Shown here: piece after piece, positions 27,661-38,100 of the stretch
How positions within the stretch are numbered: position 1 is the first letter of the stretch
Layout: each line of letters opens with the position of its first letter
Assembly: GCA_017462915.1 (NCBI GenBank)
Contig: JAFTQG010000044.1
Span: 1 to 64,000, forward strand
Direction: 5' to 3'
Length of the DNA: 64,000 nt
Source: Prevotella sp.
GTDB taxonomy: Bacteria; Bacteroidota; Bacteroidia; Bacteroidales; Bacteroidaceae
Notes under the pieces: model-generated
The model's database searches: none
The model's input: only the letters and a program-made list of their open reading frames with translations
What the model was told of the DNA's origin: nothing
Made by a program: the position numbers and the translations under genes

Positions 27661-27702
27661 TATCTTTGCAACGCATTTATGAAATATTCAAGTGCAAAAT
27701 TA
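27661..27702. promoter_or_regulatory. Divergent -7 boxes for the small membrane protein and pepD
   Basis: TATCTTTG on plus (27661-27668) faces pepD. TAATTTTG on minus (27702-27695) faces the small membrane protein. No clear -33 boxes are seen. Confidence 0.45.
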
Positions 27703-27742
27703 GTAAAAAAAGTTCATATAACCTTATTAAATATCCTAAATA

Positions 27743-29191
27743 ATGACTAAAAATGAATTAAAACCACAAATCGTGTTTGACGAGTTCGCAAAAATCAACA
27801 GAATACCGCGTCCGTCAAAGCATGAGGAGAAAATCATAGAGTATCTGAAGCGTGTCGGCGAGGAGCTTGGCCTGCCTACAAAAGTCGATGAAACAGGCAA
27901 CGTCATCATATCAAAGCCAGCTACTCCTGATTATGAAGACAAACCGACGGTTATCCTGCAGTCACACATGGACATGGTCTGCGAGAGTCTTGCCGGCAAG
28001 GAAATGGATTTCGAGAATGACCCGATAGAGACTTTTGTTGACGGGGAATGGCTGAAGGCCGACCGTACAACCCTTGGAGCTGATGACGGTATCGGTGTGG
28101 CAATGGAGCTTGCGCTGTTGCGTTCGGATGACATAGAGCATGGTCCTGTGGAGTGTGTATTCACACGCGATGAAGAGACGGGACTTACAGGTGCTATGGG
28201 CATCAAGGAAGGCTTCATGACAGGTGATTACCTTATCAATCTCGATTCTGAGGATGAAGGTCAGTTCTTCATTTCATGCGCTGGCGGCATAGGTACGACA
28301 GCGGTCTTCAAATACGACAGGGAGGAAATCGGCAGCGATTTCTTCTTTGTAGAGGCAGAGGTGAAAGGTCTGCTTGGAGGTCATTCCGGCGACGATATAA
28401 ACAAGAAACGCGCCAATTCGATAAAGCTCATGGCCCGTTTCCTGTACAAGGAAATGCAGAAGATGCCGATTCGTCTTGCTGTCTTTGACGGCGGAAAGGC
28501 ACACAATGCTATTCCGCGTGACTGCAAGGCCATCTTCGCCGTTCCTGTATCAAAGAAAGAAGAAGTAAAAGTCGACTGGAATGTCTATGCTTCTGAGGTG
28601 GCAGACGAATATCATGTTACGGAGCATGGAATAGAGATGCTTATGGGCTCTGCCGAGGCGCGTCCGGTCATTGCTGCCGAGGTGTCTGACCGTATCATAC
28701 GTTGCCTGCAGGCCATTGACAATGGTGTCTTTGCAATGTGTCAGGACGAGGAGTTGTCGTGGCTTGTAGAGACATCAAGCAATCTTGCAAGTGTACGTAC
28801 GCAAGACCATGAAATGGAGATTGTTACATCACAGCGTTCTTGTGTCATGACTCAGCGTGACAACATTGCTGCTACAGTAAAGGCTTGCTTCGAACTTGCC
28901 GGTGCGGAAGTGGAACAGGGCGACGGTTATCCGGCTTGGCAGCCGCGTGCCAATTCACATCTTGTAGACGTCACTGCCGAGACATACCGTAAGCTGTTCG
29001 GCAGAGAACCGAAGATTCTGGGAATCCATGCCGGCCTTGAATGTGGCCTGTTTGCCGAGCGTTATCCAAACCTTGATATGGTAAGTATGGGTCCTACGCT
29101 CCGCGGCGTGCATTCTCCAGATGAGAAGCTCCATATCCCATCAGTACAGATGGTATGGGATCATCTGCTTGAAATCCTGAAGAATATCTAA
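27743..29191 (+). CDS. pepD: Aminoacyl-histidine dipeptidase (PepD, M20 family)
   Basis: A 482-residue cytosolic metallodipeptidase that cleaves Xaa-His and other dipeptides. Zinc ligands and catalytic residues are visible in QSHMDMV (His, Asp), TLGADDGIGVAM (bridging Asp), TRDEETGLTGAMG (general base Glu and ligand Glu), and INLDSED. The dimerisation lid domain is inserted at about 205-375, and the last zinc His is in GPTLRGVHSPDE. Length matches PepD. It stands alone, followed by a terminator. Confidence 0.94.
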   Translation: MTKNELKPQIVFDEFAKINRIPRPSKHEEKIIEYLKRVGEELGLPTKVDETGNVIISKPATPDYEDKPTVILQSHMDMVCESLAGKEMDFENDPIETFVDGEWLKADRTTLGADDGIGVAMELALLRSDDIEHGPVECVFTRDEETGLTGAMGIKEGFMTGDYLINLDSEDEGQFFISCAGGIGTTAVFKYDREEIGSDFFFVEAEVKGLLGGHSGDDINKKRANSIKLMARFLYKEMQKMPIRLAVFDGGKAHNAIPRDCKAIFAVPVSKKEEVKVDWNVYASEVADEYHVTEHGIEMLMGSAEARPVIAAEVSDRIIRCLQAIDNGVFAMCQDEELSWLVETSSNLASVRTQDHEMEIVTSQRSCVMTQRDNIAATVKACFELAGAEVEQGDGYPAWQPRANSHLVDVTAETYRKLFGREPKILGIHAGLECGLFAERYPNLDMVSMGPTLRGVHSPDEKLHIPSVQMVWDHLLEILKNI

Positions 29192-29201
29192 AGCCAATAT
29201 T

Positions 29202-29254
29202 ACGGAGATGCGGAAATGCCGTGCCTTGTGCACGCTTTCTGTGTCTCCGTTTTT
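29202..29254 (+). terminator. Terminator after pepD
   Basis: ACGGAGA (29202-29208) pairs with TCTCCGT (29244-29250) around an inner GTGC-rich stem, followed by TTTTT. Confidence 0.65.
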
Positions 29255-29335
29255 GTTGCTTAGGCAGTTTTGTTAATACATTTCTCCTTGTTAGGGGAAA
29301 TGTACAAGTCTTATTTTTATATTAATACTGAATAA

Positions 29336-30799
29336 TTGAATAAGCGGAAAATCATATTTTCATTATCACTGCTGTTCTTTGTCTGTCTCGACTCCCTTGC
29401 CATCGGTTATCCAAAACGCGAGGTGAGGGCCGTATGGCTTACGACCATAGGCGGACTTGACTGGCCTCATTCTTATTCGCAGTCGGAGCGCAGTATGGCA
29501 AAACAGCAGGAAGAACTGAGGGAAATCCTTGACAAACTGCAGCGTGCAAACATCAATACCGTATTGATTCAGACACGCATACGTGCTACGAGCCTGTTCG
29601 CTACGACGGCAGATTCCGGCAATGAGCCCTGGGATGGTTGTCTTTCTGGCTTTCCGGGAAAGTCCCCGGGTTATGATGCGCTTGCCTTTGCTGTGGAAGA
29701 ATGCCATCGCCGAGGTATGGAGTGCCATGCGTGGGTCGTGGCAATTCCTGTGGGAAAGTGGAACGATACGGGCTGCCAGCATCTCCGCAAGACTTTGCCG
29801 AGGATAGTGTACAGGATAGGACAGGAAGGATATATGCGTCCAGAGGATTCCCGTACGGCAGTGTATCTGGCACGCTATTGTGCCGATATAGCCCGTCGAT
29901 ATGATGTCGATGGTATCAGTCTCGATTACATCCGTTATCCGGAGGCGCAGAAAAGGCTTCCTCCAGCTGATGTCGGAAGAGCGAATATCACGCGTATAGT
30001 GAAGGCTGTGCACGACTCGGTGAAGGCCATAAAGCCATGGGTGAAGCTCAGTTGCTCGCCGGTAGGCAAGCATGATGACACCAGACGGTACTGGAGCCGT
30101 GGATGGAATGCGCGGAGCCGCGTGTTGCAGGATGCGAAGGAATGGATGCGTCTTGGATACATGGACCAGGAATACCCAATGATGTATTTCCGTGGGGATA
30201 ATTTCTATCCGTTTGCTGTCGACTGGATAGAGGGCTGTCACGGCAAGGCGATGGTTCCTGGGCTGGGCATATATATGCTCCATCCGCGTGAAAGCAACTG
30301 GAGTCTGGACGATATAACCCGTGAATTGCATGTCCTTCGTCATGAAGGCGCAGGATTTTGCATGTTCCGCTCAAAGTTCTTCACAGACAATGTCAAGGGA
30401 ATTTATGATTTTGTCAGTCAGAGTTTTTGCCGTTATCCGGCCTTGACACCTGTCATGTACGGATACAGGAATGACAGTATAGTAGTACCGGAAGACCTTG
30501 ATGTAAGACGTTCCATGGACGGTGCGACTATCAGTTGGAGTTCTTGTGGAGACGATATAGTGTATAATATATATGTATCAGAAAATTATCCTGTAGATGT
30601 GAATCGTGCTGAAAACCTGCTGTGCGCCCGCAGAAACGAGACTTCTGTAGTGATAGGTAAGGCGATGAACTTGTATTTTGCTGTCACGGCAATGGACCGT
30701 TATGGCAATGAAAGCAAGCCATGTCAGGAAGAATATGCGGAATATCAGAAAGAAATGAAGCCGGGATGGTATTGGGTGACTCATCCTTTGGGCAGATGA
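29336..30799 (+). CDS. Glycosyl-hydrolase-like family 10 (GHL10/DUF187) exported protein
   Basis: A 487-residue secreted protein with TTG start at 29336; no ATG precedes the signal peptide (IIFSLSLLFFVCLDSLA). The catalytic TIM-barrel region begins with REVRAVWLTTIGGLDWPHS. It continues through GMECHAWVV, VDGISLDYIRYPE (the conserved Asp likely acts in catalysis), KLSCSPVGK and GYMDQEYPMMYFR. The C-terminal ~100 residues look like a fibronectin type III module (ISWSSCGDDIVYNIYVSENYP). This is the GHL10 family seen next to peptidoglycan or surface-glycan genes; its substrate is unproven. Confidence 0.85.
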   Translation: MNKRKIIFSLSLLFFVCLDSLAIGYPKREVRAVWLTTIGGLDWPHSYSQSERSMAKQQEELREILDKLQRANINTVLIQTRIRATSLFATTADSGNEPWDGCLSGFPGKSPGYDALAFAVEECHRRGMECHAWVVAIPVGKWNDTGCQHLRKTLPRIVYRIGQEGYMRPEDSRTAVYLARYCADIARRYDVDGISLDYIRYPEAQKRLPPADVGRANITRIVKAVHDSVKAIKPWVKLSCSPVGKHDDTRRYWSRGWNARSRVLQDAKEWMRLGYMDQEYPMMYFRGDNFYPFAVDWIEGCHGKAMVPGLGIYMLHPRESNWSLDDITRELHVLRHEGAGFCMFRSKFFTDNVKGIYDFVSQSFCRYPALTPVMYGYRNDSIVVPEDLDVRRSMDGATISWSSCGDDIVYNIYVSENYPVDVNRAENLLCARRNETSVVIGKAMNLYFAVTAMDRYGNESKPCQEEYAEYQKEMKPGWYWVTHPLGR

Positions 30800-30917
30800 A
30801 TCACGCTGTCCTTGACAGATATTACAGTCTTAGCATGATTATGCGGACGATATATGGAGTCTATCGTTCTTTCTCTCTGTAACATCTTGATTTTTATGAC
30901 GTTCGGACAGGTATCGT

Positions 30918-30999
30918 GAAAGGTCACCTTTCGGGCGGCTAAACATCACCCTTTACCGAGTCAAGTGTCACCTTCCTACATATAAAAGGTGACACTTGA
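30918..30999. repeat. 22-bp-period palindrome array C (4 units)
   Basis: Units start at 30922 (GGTCACC), 30944 (CATCACC), 30966 (TGTCACC) and 30988 (GGTGACA), all exactly 22 bp apart. Units 3 and 4 are exact reverse complements over 14 bases (30961-30974 and 30986-30999), including their departures from the consensus. The array lies in the 323-bp gap between the GHL10 gene and wza, about 70 bp upstream of the wza -33 box. The rest of the gap is AT-rich. Confidence 0.85.
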
Positions 31000-31069
31000 C
31001 AGATTGGAGGCTTACCGCTTTGTTTTACTGTCATTAAATATGTGTGTTATATACTTTTCTTTTGAAAAG

Positions 31070-31101
31070 TTTGGATGTTATTTCAAAAATTATTATCTTT
31101 G
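31070..31101 (+). promoter_or_regulatory. Promoter of wza
   Basis: TTTG (31070-31073), a 20-base spacer and TATCTTTG (31094-31101), 21 bp before the ATG at 31123. It excludes the upstream in-frame ATG at 31075 as the start. Confidence 0.8.
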
Positions 31102-31122
31102 CAGAAAATTTTTACTTTACAT

Positions 31123-31884
31123 ATGAAAAAAATATATCAGATTCTCTATATTGCGATGGCTATCGTTATGCTTGCCAGCTGTGGCTCGTCCAAGGATGTT
31201 GTCTATTTCCAGAATGCTGACGAGATTAGTGTTGAAGCGTCACGCATGTTGTATGACGCAAAGATAATGCCGAAAGACCAGTTGACTATATTCATCCACA
31301 CCACAGACCCGCAGGCCTCTGCTCCGTTTAATGTCTCGGCGTCCGCTCCTCAAGGGGTAGGGTATCTTGTCGACAATGAAGGAAATATTGATTTTCCTGT
31401 TTTGGGAAAGCTTCATGTTGGTGGTATGACAAGAACACAGTGTCAGGAGATGATTGCAGGCAGGCTGAAGCCGTATCTTGCTGAAGGTGAGAACCCGATG
31501 GTGACGGTTGGAATGTCCAGTTATCGTGTGACAGTCCTTGGAGAAGTGTCAAGTCCGCAGGTGGTTCCTGTTACGACGGAGAAGATGAGTATCCTTGAGG
31601 CGATAGCTACTGCTGGCGACCTTACTATTTACGGAAAGCGTGACAATGTATTGCTTATAAGGGAAAAGGAGACGGGCGAGAAGGAGATGCACAGGCTTAA
31701 TCTTACGGATGCAAATCTCATCAATTCCCCTTATTACTATCTGCAGCAGAATGATGTCGTTTATGTAGAACCAAATAAGGCGAAGGCGAAAAACGCATCT
31801 ATAAGCACCTCCACAACAATATGGCTGTCAATCGCCTCAACATTGCTCTCCATGACATCAGTTATAATAAGTATTGCAAAATGA
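31123..31884 (+). CDS. Polysaccharide export outer-membrane lipoprotein (Wza-type)
   Basis: A 253-residue lipoprotein: signal peptide with lipobox MLASC (Cys20), polysaccharide biosynthesis/export domain (MPKDQLTIFIHTTDPQASAPFNV), SLBB-type soluble ligand-binding beta-grasp domains (YRVTVLGEVSSPQVVPV, then EKMSILEAIATAGDLT), and a C-terminal hydrophobic helix (about 230-250). It forms the outer-membrane channel through which polysaccharide leaves the cell. In most clusters it adjoins the autokinase; here that gene is 28 kb away. Terminator at 31888. Confidence 0.92.
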   Translation: MKKIYQILYIAMAIVMLASCGSSKDVVYFQNADEISVEASRMLYDAKIMPKDQLTIFIHTTDPQASAPFNVSASAPQGVGYLVDNEGNIDFPVLGKLHVGGMTRTQCQEMIAGRLKPYLAEGENPMVTVGMSSYRVTVLGEVSSPQVVPVTTEKMSILEAIATAGDLTIYGKRDNVLLIREKETGEKEMHRLNLTDANLINSPYYYLQQNDVVYVEPNKAKAKNASISTSTTIWLSIASTLLSMTSVIISIAK

Positions 31885-31887
31885 TAA

Positions 31888-31924
31888 AAAGAGATACAGG
31901 TGTTTCCTGTATCTCTTTAATTTC
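31888..31924 (+). terminator. Terminator after wza
   Basis: AAAGAGATACAGG (31888-31900) pairs with CCTGTATCTCTTT (31906-31918), followed by AATTT. Confidence 0.8.
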
Positions 31925-32012
31925 ATAAAAAACAATGCTTGGCTTTCATGTGAAAGGGATATGCATTACATAAGATAAACAAAAAACACAAACTATAACA
32001 GAAGAGAAGAAT

Positions 32013-33875
32013 ATGTGCGGTATTGTAGGTTACATAGGTAAGCGCCAGGCTTATCCTATTCTTATTAAAGGACTCAAAAGACTTGAGTATCGTGGTTATG
32101 ACAGTGCAGGTGTTGCACTGATTAATGAAAACGGAGAACTCGGTGTGTATAAGGCGAAAGGCAAGGTCTCCGGTCTGGAGGCTGTGGCGGAAAAAGGTGA
32201 CACTACAGGTTGCATAGGCATAGCCCATACACGCTGGGCTACACACGGTGTGCCGAGCGAGGCCAATGCCCACCCTCATGTATCACAGTCAGGCCATCTC
32301 ACACTTGTGCATAATGGTATCATAGAGAATTATGCTACCCTGCGTGAACAACTTATGGAACGTGGCTATCAGTTCAAGAGCGAGACGGATACCGAAGTTC
32401 TTGTACAGCTGATAGATTATATCATGACGACGAATGACGTCAATCTTGCAACTGCTGTACGTGGCGCATTGAATCAGGTGTTCGGTGCGTATGCCATCGC
32501 GGTCATTGACAGTCGTCATCCAGAGCAGTTGGTGGCAGCAAGAAAGTCATCTCCTTTGGCAGTAGGTGTAGTGGAAGACAATTCAGAGTTCTTCCTTGCA
32601 TCAGACGCTTCTCCTATAGCAGAATATACAATGCAGATTGTGTATCTTAATGATGAGGAGATGGCAATAATGGAGTGTGGCAAACCTCTGCAGGTCTTCA
32701 AACTTAACGGAGAGGCTACGGATGCTGTAGTCAAGGAGGTTGATGTGGATCTGTCCATGCTTGATCACGAAGGTTTCCCACATTTCATGTTGAAGGAAAT
32801 ATTCGACCAGCCTAACGTCCTCAAGGACTGTATGCGTGGCAGGCTCATAGAGTCACCTTATTCCCATCAGCCGGAAGTGCTTCTCTCGGCTGTGAAGAAT
32901 CATCGTCGTGAACTTCTGCAGGCGAAGCGTATTGTCATTGTATCATGTGGCACATCATGGCATGCGGGACTGATAGGCAAACAACTTATAGAGCATTTCT
33001 GCCGTGTCCCGGTAGAAGTGGCTTATGCTTCCGAATTCCGTTATTCTGACCCTGTCATTGAGCCTAATGATGTGGTGATGGCAATATCACAATCTGGAGA
33101 GACAGCTGACACATTAGCAGCCATCAGGCAGGCGAAGGAGAAAGGTGCTCTTATTTTCGGTATAGTCAATAGTGTAGGTTCAAGTATCGCGCGTGAGTCT
33201 GACACTGGCACATATATCCATGTCGGACCGGAAATCGGTGTCGCGTCTACGAAAGCGTTTACAGGTCAGCTTGTCGTACTCACGATGATAGCACTGGCTC
33301 TTGGAATGGCAAAAGGTACCGTTCAGCAGGAAGAATATGAGGAGACAATCAACGAACTTGTTGCAATACCTGAAAAGATAGAGAAGATTCTCGAGCAGAA
33401 TGCCAAGATACAGGCTTTGTCACAGAAGTTCACTTATGCACACAATTTCCTCTATCTTGGTCGCGCATGGAATTATCCGGTAGCTCTTGAGGGAGCCTTG
33501 AAGCTCAAGGAGATTTCTTATATCCATGCAGAGGGTTATCCTGCTGCGGAAATGAAGCATGGACCAATAGCCTTGATAGATGCAGAGATGCCTGTCGTAT
33601 TCATAGCGACACATCATACTCTATATCAGAAAAACATTTCCAACATGCAGGAGGTGATATCCCGCCAGGGACATATCATTGCTATAGTTACGGAAGGCGA
33701 TGAGGAGATAAAGAAGATGGTTGATGAAGTTATCGAGATACCAACTACACTTGCATGTCTTGCCCCTCTGCTTAGTGTAATCCCATTGCAGTTGCTGTCA
33801 TATCATGTTGCCGTAGCAAAGGGACTGAATGTCGACCAGCCACGTAACCTTGCAAAGTCGGTCACTGTAGAGTAG
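32013..33875 (+). CDS. glmS: Glucosamine--fructose-6-phosphate aminotransferase (isomerizing)
   Basis: A 620-residue enzyme that makes glucosamine 6-phosphate from fructose 6-phosphate and glutamine, the entry step to peptidoglycan and LPS amino sugars. The N-terminal glutaminase begins MCGIVGYIG with catalytic Cys2 after Met removal; HTRWATHG is conserved. Two SIS domains follow (VSCGTSWHAGLIGK, SQSGETADTLAA and later FLYLGRAWNYPVALEGALKLKEISY), ending with the usual NLAKSVTVE. Length is normal. It is not in an operon with glmU or glmM. I see no glmS-type ribozyme upstream. Confidence 0.97.
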   Translation: MCGIVGYIGKRQAYPILIKGLKRLEYRGYDSAGVALINENGELGVYKAKGKVSGLEAVAEKGDTTGCIGIAHTRWATHGVPSEANAHPHVSQSGHLTLVHNGIIENYATLREQLMERGYQFKSETDTEVLVQLIDYIMTTNDVNLATAVRGALNQVFGAYAIAVIDSRHPEQLVAARKSSPLAVGVVEDNSEFFLASDASPIAEYTMQIVYLNDEEMAIMECGKPLQVFKLNGEATDAVVKEVDVDLSMLDHEGFPHFMLKEIFDQPNVLKDCMRGRLIESPYSHQPEVLLSAVKNHRRELLQAKRIVIVSCGTSWHAGLIGKQLIEHFCRVPVEVAYASEFRYSDPVIEPNDVVMAISQSGETADTLAAIRQAKEKGALIFGIVNSVGSSIARESDTGTYIHVGPEIGVASTKAFTGQLVVLTMIALALGMAKGTVQQEEYEETINELVAIPEKIEKILEQNAKIQALSQKFTYAHNFLYLGRAWNYPVALEGALKLKEISYIHAEGYPAAEMKHGPIALIDAEMPVVFIATHHTLYQKNISNMQEVISRQGHIIAIVTEGDEEIKKMVDEVIEIPTTLACLAPLLSVIPLQLLSYHVAVAKGLNVDQPRNLAKSVTVE

Positions 33876-34006
33876 CAATGTTTTGGAATCAGGGGAGTCT
33901 TGGTGTAGATGAGATATCATAAGCATCCGTATAGATTTCCGTTCATGAATCCTGATTCTGCTGATGAGATAAACAGAAGATGTTCTTTTACACGTATAGA
34001 TAGTAA

Positions 34007-35128
34007 ATGAAAGATGTAACACTCGTCCTTCAGGACGGCACGAAGTTTCACGGCAAATCATTCGGTTACGAGAAGCCTGTTGCCGGTGAGGTTGTTTTCA
34101 ATACTGCGATGATGGGATATCCGGAGTCTCTTACGGATCCGTCGTATGCAGGCCAGATGATGGTTCTTACATACCCATTGGTAGGAAATTATGGTGTCCC
34201 GGCTTTCTCCTTCGAGGATAATGGTATCCCTGTATTTATGGAGAGCGACAAGATATACGCTGTGGCGCTTATAGTGTCGGACTACAGTGAAAAATATTGC
34301 CATTGGAATGCCAAGGAGAGTCTTGCCGACTGGCTTAAACGTGAGAAGGTGCCGGGAATAACAGGCATTGATACGCGAGAACTGACAAAGGTCTTGCGCG
34401 AACAGGGTGTGATGATGGGTAAGCTCGTCTTTGATGACGCTCAGGATGACATACCGGAAGCCGAATATGAAGTGGTGAATTTTGTGGATAAGGTTTCCTG
34501 CAAGGAAATAATCCATTATCCAGCAGCGAATGTTGAGAATCCTGCTGAGGCAAAGACTGTTGTCCTTGTCGATTGTGGCGTGAAGGCAAATATAATAAGG
34601 TGTCTCATAAACCGTGGCGTGAATGTCGTAAGAGTGCCTTGGAATCATGATTTCACGGAGATGGAGTTCGACGGACTTTTCCTTGCCAATGGTCCTGGAA
34701 ATCCAGACATGTGCTCTGACGCTGTGGAGAATATAAGGAAGTTCATGAGCCTTGAAAGCTGTAAGGCAGACAGCGATATTCGTCCGATTATGGGTATTTG
34801 TATGGGAAATCAACTGCTGTCAAAGGCTGCTGGAGCAACGATATACAAGTTGAAATACGGTCATCGCTCGCACAACCAGCCAGTGCGCATGGTCGGCACG
34901 GAGACTTGTTTCGTTACTTCACAGAATCATGGATATGCCGTTGACTCAAAGACACTTGGTGCTGATTGGGAACCACTTTTTGTCAATATGAACGGCGGCT
35001 CCAACGAGGGAATCAGACACAAGAAATATCCTTGGTTCTCTGCCCAGTTCCATCCTGAAGCATGTTCTGGTCCTGTAGATACGGAGTTCATGTTCGATAA
35101 GTTTGTTGAACTGCTTTGCAGAAAGTGA
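34007..35128 (+). CDS. carA: Carbamoyl-phosphate synthase small subunit
   Basis: A 373-residue glutaminase subunit that passes ammonia to CarB. The N-terminal half is the CPSase small-chain domain (LVLQDGTKFHGKSFGYEKPVAGEVVFNTAMMGYPESLTDPSYAGQ). The C-terminal half is a class I glutamine amidotransferase with nucleophile Cys in MGICMGNQLL and the His-x-Glu pair in FHPEACSGP. It is followed by carB after 51 bp, rpe and a transporter, all on the same strand, which forms a pyrimidine/arginine precursor operon. Confidence 0.96.
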   Translation: MKDVTLVLQDGTKFHGKSFGYEKPVAGEVVFNTAMMGYPESLTDPSYAGQMMVLTYPLVGNYGVPAFSFEDNGIPVFMESDKIYAVALIVSDYSEKYCHWNAKESLADWLKREKVPGITGIDTRELTKVLREQGVMMGKLVFDDAQDDIPEAEYEVVNFVDKVSCKEIIHYPAANVENPAEAKTVVLVDCGVKANIIRCLINRGVNVVRVPWNHDFTEMEFDGLFLANGPGNPDMCSDAVENIRKFMSLESCKADSDIRPIMGICMGNQLLSKAAGATIYKLKYGHRSHNQPVRMVGTETCFVTSQNHGYAVDSKTLGADWEPLFVNMNGGSNEGIRHKKYPWFSAQFHPEACSGPVDTEFMFDKFVELLCRK

Positions 35129-35179
35129 TATCATCCTGTTATAAAAGACATTGACACCTGATAATTCATTATTTGGAAA

Positions 35180-38100
35180 ATGGTTGATAAAGATATAAAG
35201 AAGGTATTGCTCCTTGGTTCAGGAGCTCTGAAGATTGGTGAGGCAGGTGAGTTTGACTATTCAGGTTCGCAAGCCCTGAAAGCTCTTCGTGAAGAAGGCG
35301 TGAAGACTGTGCTTATCAATCCAAACATCGCCACGGTACAGACATCAGAAGGTGTTGCAGACCAGATATATTTCCTTCCTGTGCAGCCGTATTTTGTGGA
35401 GCGTGTGATAGAGAAGGAACGTCCTGACGGTATCCTCCTTGCTTTTGGCGGTCAGACAGCTCTCAACTGTGGTGTGGAACTCTACAAGAGCGGTGTCCTC
35501 GAAAAGTATAATGTCCGTGTGTTGGGCACTCCTGTGCAGGCCATCATTGATACGGAAGACCGTGAATTGTTTGTAAAGAAACTTGACGAAATCAATGTCA
35601 AGACTATCAAGTCGCAGGCTTGCGACAATATAGAAGATGCACGCAAGGCAGCTGCCGAATTGGGGTATCCTGTCATTATTCGTGCGGCTTACGCCCTTGG
35701 AGGTTTGGGTTCCGGCTTTTGTGACAACGAGGAAGAGCTCAATACCCTTGCAGAAAAAGCATTTTCTTTCTCTCCACAGGTTCTTGTGGAGAAGTCTTTG
35801 AAGGGATGGAAGGAAATAGAATATGAGGTAGTGCGTGACCGATACAATAACTGTATTACTGTCTGCAATATGGAGAATTTTGACCCGTTGGGCATCCATA
35901 CTGGAGAATCCATCGTCATCGCTCCGTCGCAGACTCTGACAAACTCGGAGTATCACAAGTTGCGTGCCCTCGCCATAAAGATTATCCGCCATATCGGTAT
36001 CGTCGGTGAGTGTAATGTGCAGTATGCCTTTGATCCGCAGTCAGAGGATTACCGTGTTATCGAGGTCAATGCACGTCTTTCGCGTTCTTCGGCTCTTGCC
36101 TCGAAAGCAACAGGTTATCCTCTCGCCTTTGTAGCTGCAAAGCTCGGAATGGGATATGGCTTGTTTGAACTCAAGAACTCTGTCACGAAGACGACATCGG
36201 CATTCTTCGAGCCGGCACTTGATTATGTCGTTTGTAAGATTCCACGCTGGGACCTTTCCAAGTTCCGTGGAGTTGACAAGGAACTTGGTTCGTCGATGAA
36301 GTCTGTTGGAGAGGTAATGGCCATAGGCCGTAATTTCGAGGAGGCGATACAGAAAGGTCTGCGCATGATAGGCCAGTCTATGCATGGCTTTGTGGAAAAC
36401 AGAGAACTTGAGGTAGCTGATGTAGAGACGGCACTGAAAGAACCGACAGACAAGCGTATCTTTGTCATAGCAAAGGCTATGCAGCGCAAGATATATAATG
36501 TGGAGCAGATTCATGAGATTACAAAGATTGACAAGTGGTTTCTTGAGAAGCTTCAGCATATTGTGGACATAGATACACAGCTGCGCCATTGTACGTCGGT
36601 CAATGTCCTTGACAAGGAGCTCTTGCGTACCGCAAAGATATATGGCTTTACCGATTTCCAGATAGCACGCGCTGTCGGGCTTGACAAGGAAATGGGCAAT
36701 ATGCACAAGGCGCTCCTTGTCGTGCGTTCCCTGCGTAAGTCATATAATATCCTGCCTGTCGTAAAGCAGATAGACACTCTTGCCGCAGAATATCCAGCAC
36801 ATACCAACTATCTGTATATGACATATTCCGGTACAGGAAGTACGGAAAAGCCGGCTCATGACATACAGTTTGAAAGAGACAACAAGACCGTAATAGTCCT
36901 TGGCTCTGGAGCTTATCGCATAGGTTCTTCTGTAGAGTTTGACTGGTGTGGCGTACAGGCTCTCAACACTATCCGTAAAAGCGGTTACCGTTCGGTGATG
37001 ATAAATTATAATCCGGAGACCGTATCTACAGACTATGATATGTGTGACCGTCTTTATTTTGACGAGTTGACATTCGAGCGTGTGATGGATATCATCGAGC
37101 TTGAGTCGCCTCACGGAGTCGTTGTCTCTACTGGTGGTCAGATACCGAATAATCTTGCGATGAAGCTCGATAAGGAGAATGTTCCTATTCTCGGTACATC
37201 GGCAAAGGATATTGATAACTGCGAGGACCGTGCCCAGTTCTCTTCTATGCTTACACGGATAGGAGTCGACCAGCCGGAATGGTCTGCATTGACAAGCATG
37301 GATGACATCAACGTCTTTATAGACAGAGTTGGTTTCCCTGTCCTTGTCCGCCCCTCCTATGTGCTCTCGGGAGCGGCTATGAATGTCTGCTCAAACCGTG
37401 AGGAACTTGAGCGTTTCCTGCAGCTTGCCGCAAATGTGTCTACAGAACATCCTGTAGTGGTATCCAAGTTCATAGAACATGCCAAGGAGATAGACTTTGA
37501 CGGTGTGGCAAAGGATGGTGAGATAATCGCATACGCCATATCTGAACATGTGGAGTTTGCAGGCGTGCATTCCGGCGATGCGACATTGCAGTTCCCTCCT
37601 CAGAAACTGTATGTAGAGACAGTGCGCCGTATCAAGCGTATTACCAAGCAGATAGCACGTGAACTGCATATTTCTGGCCCGTTCAACTGCCAGTATATGG
37701 CAAAGGACAATGACATCCTTGTCATAGAGACTAATCTCCGTGCCAGCCGTTCGTTCCCATTTGTATCCAAGGTGCTGAAGCTGAACTTTATAGACCTTGC
37801 TACAAAGATAATGCTCAATGTGCCGTTTGAGAAACCGTCCAAGACGCTCTTTGACCTTGACTATGTAGGCATAAAGTCAAGCCAGTTCTCTTTCAACCGC
37901 CTGCAGGGCTCAGACCCGGTATTGGGCGTGGATATGGCTTCAACAGGAGAGGTCGGATGTATAGGAGATGATACATCCTGTGCACTATTGAAGGCAATGC
38001 TTTCCGTTGGCCACCGCATTCCGCAGAAGACGGTTCTTCTCTCTACCGGTGCCACGAAGCAGAAGGCAGAGATGCTTGATGCCGCACATGAGCTGATAGA

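Noticed and set aside
30918-30999. The 22-bp arrays as CRISPR arrays
   Set aside because: Repeats are only ~15 bp, variable between units, with ~7-bp spacers, and no cas gene is present.
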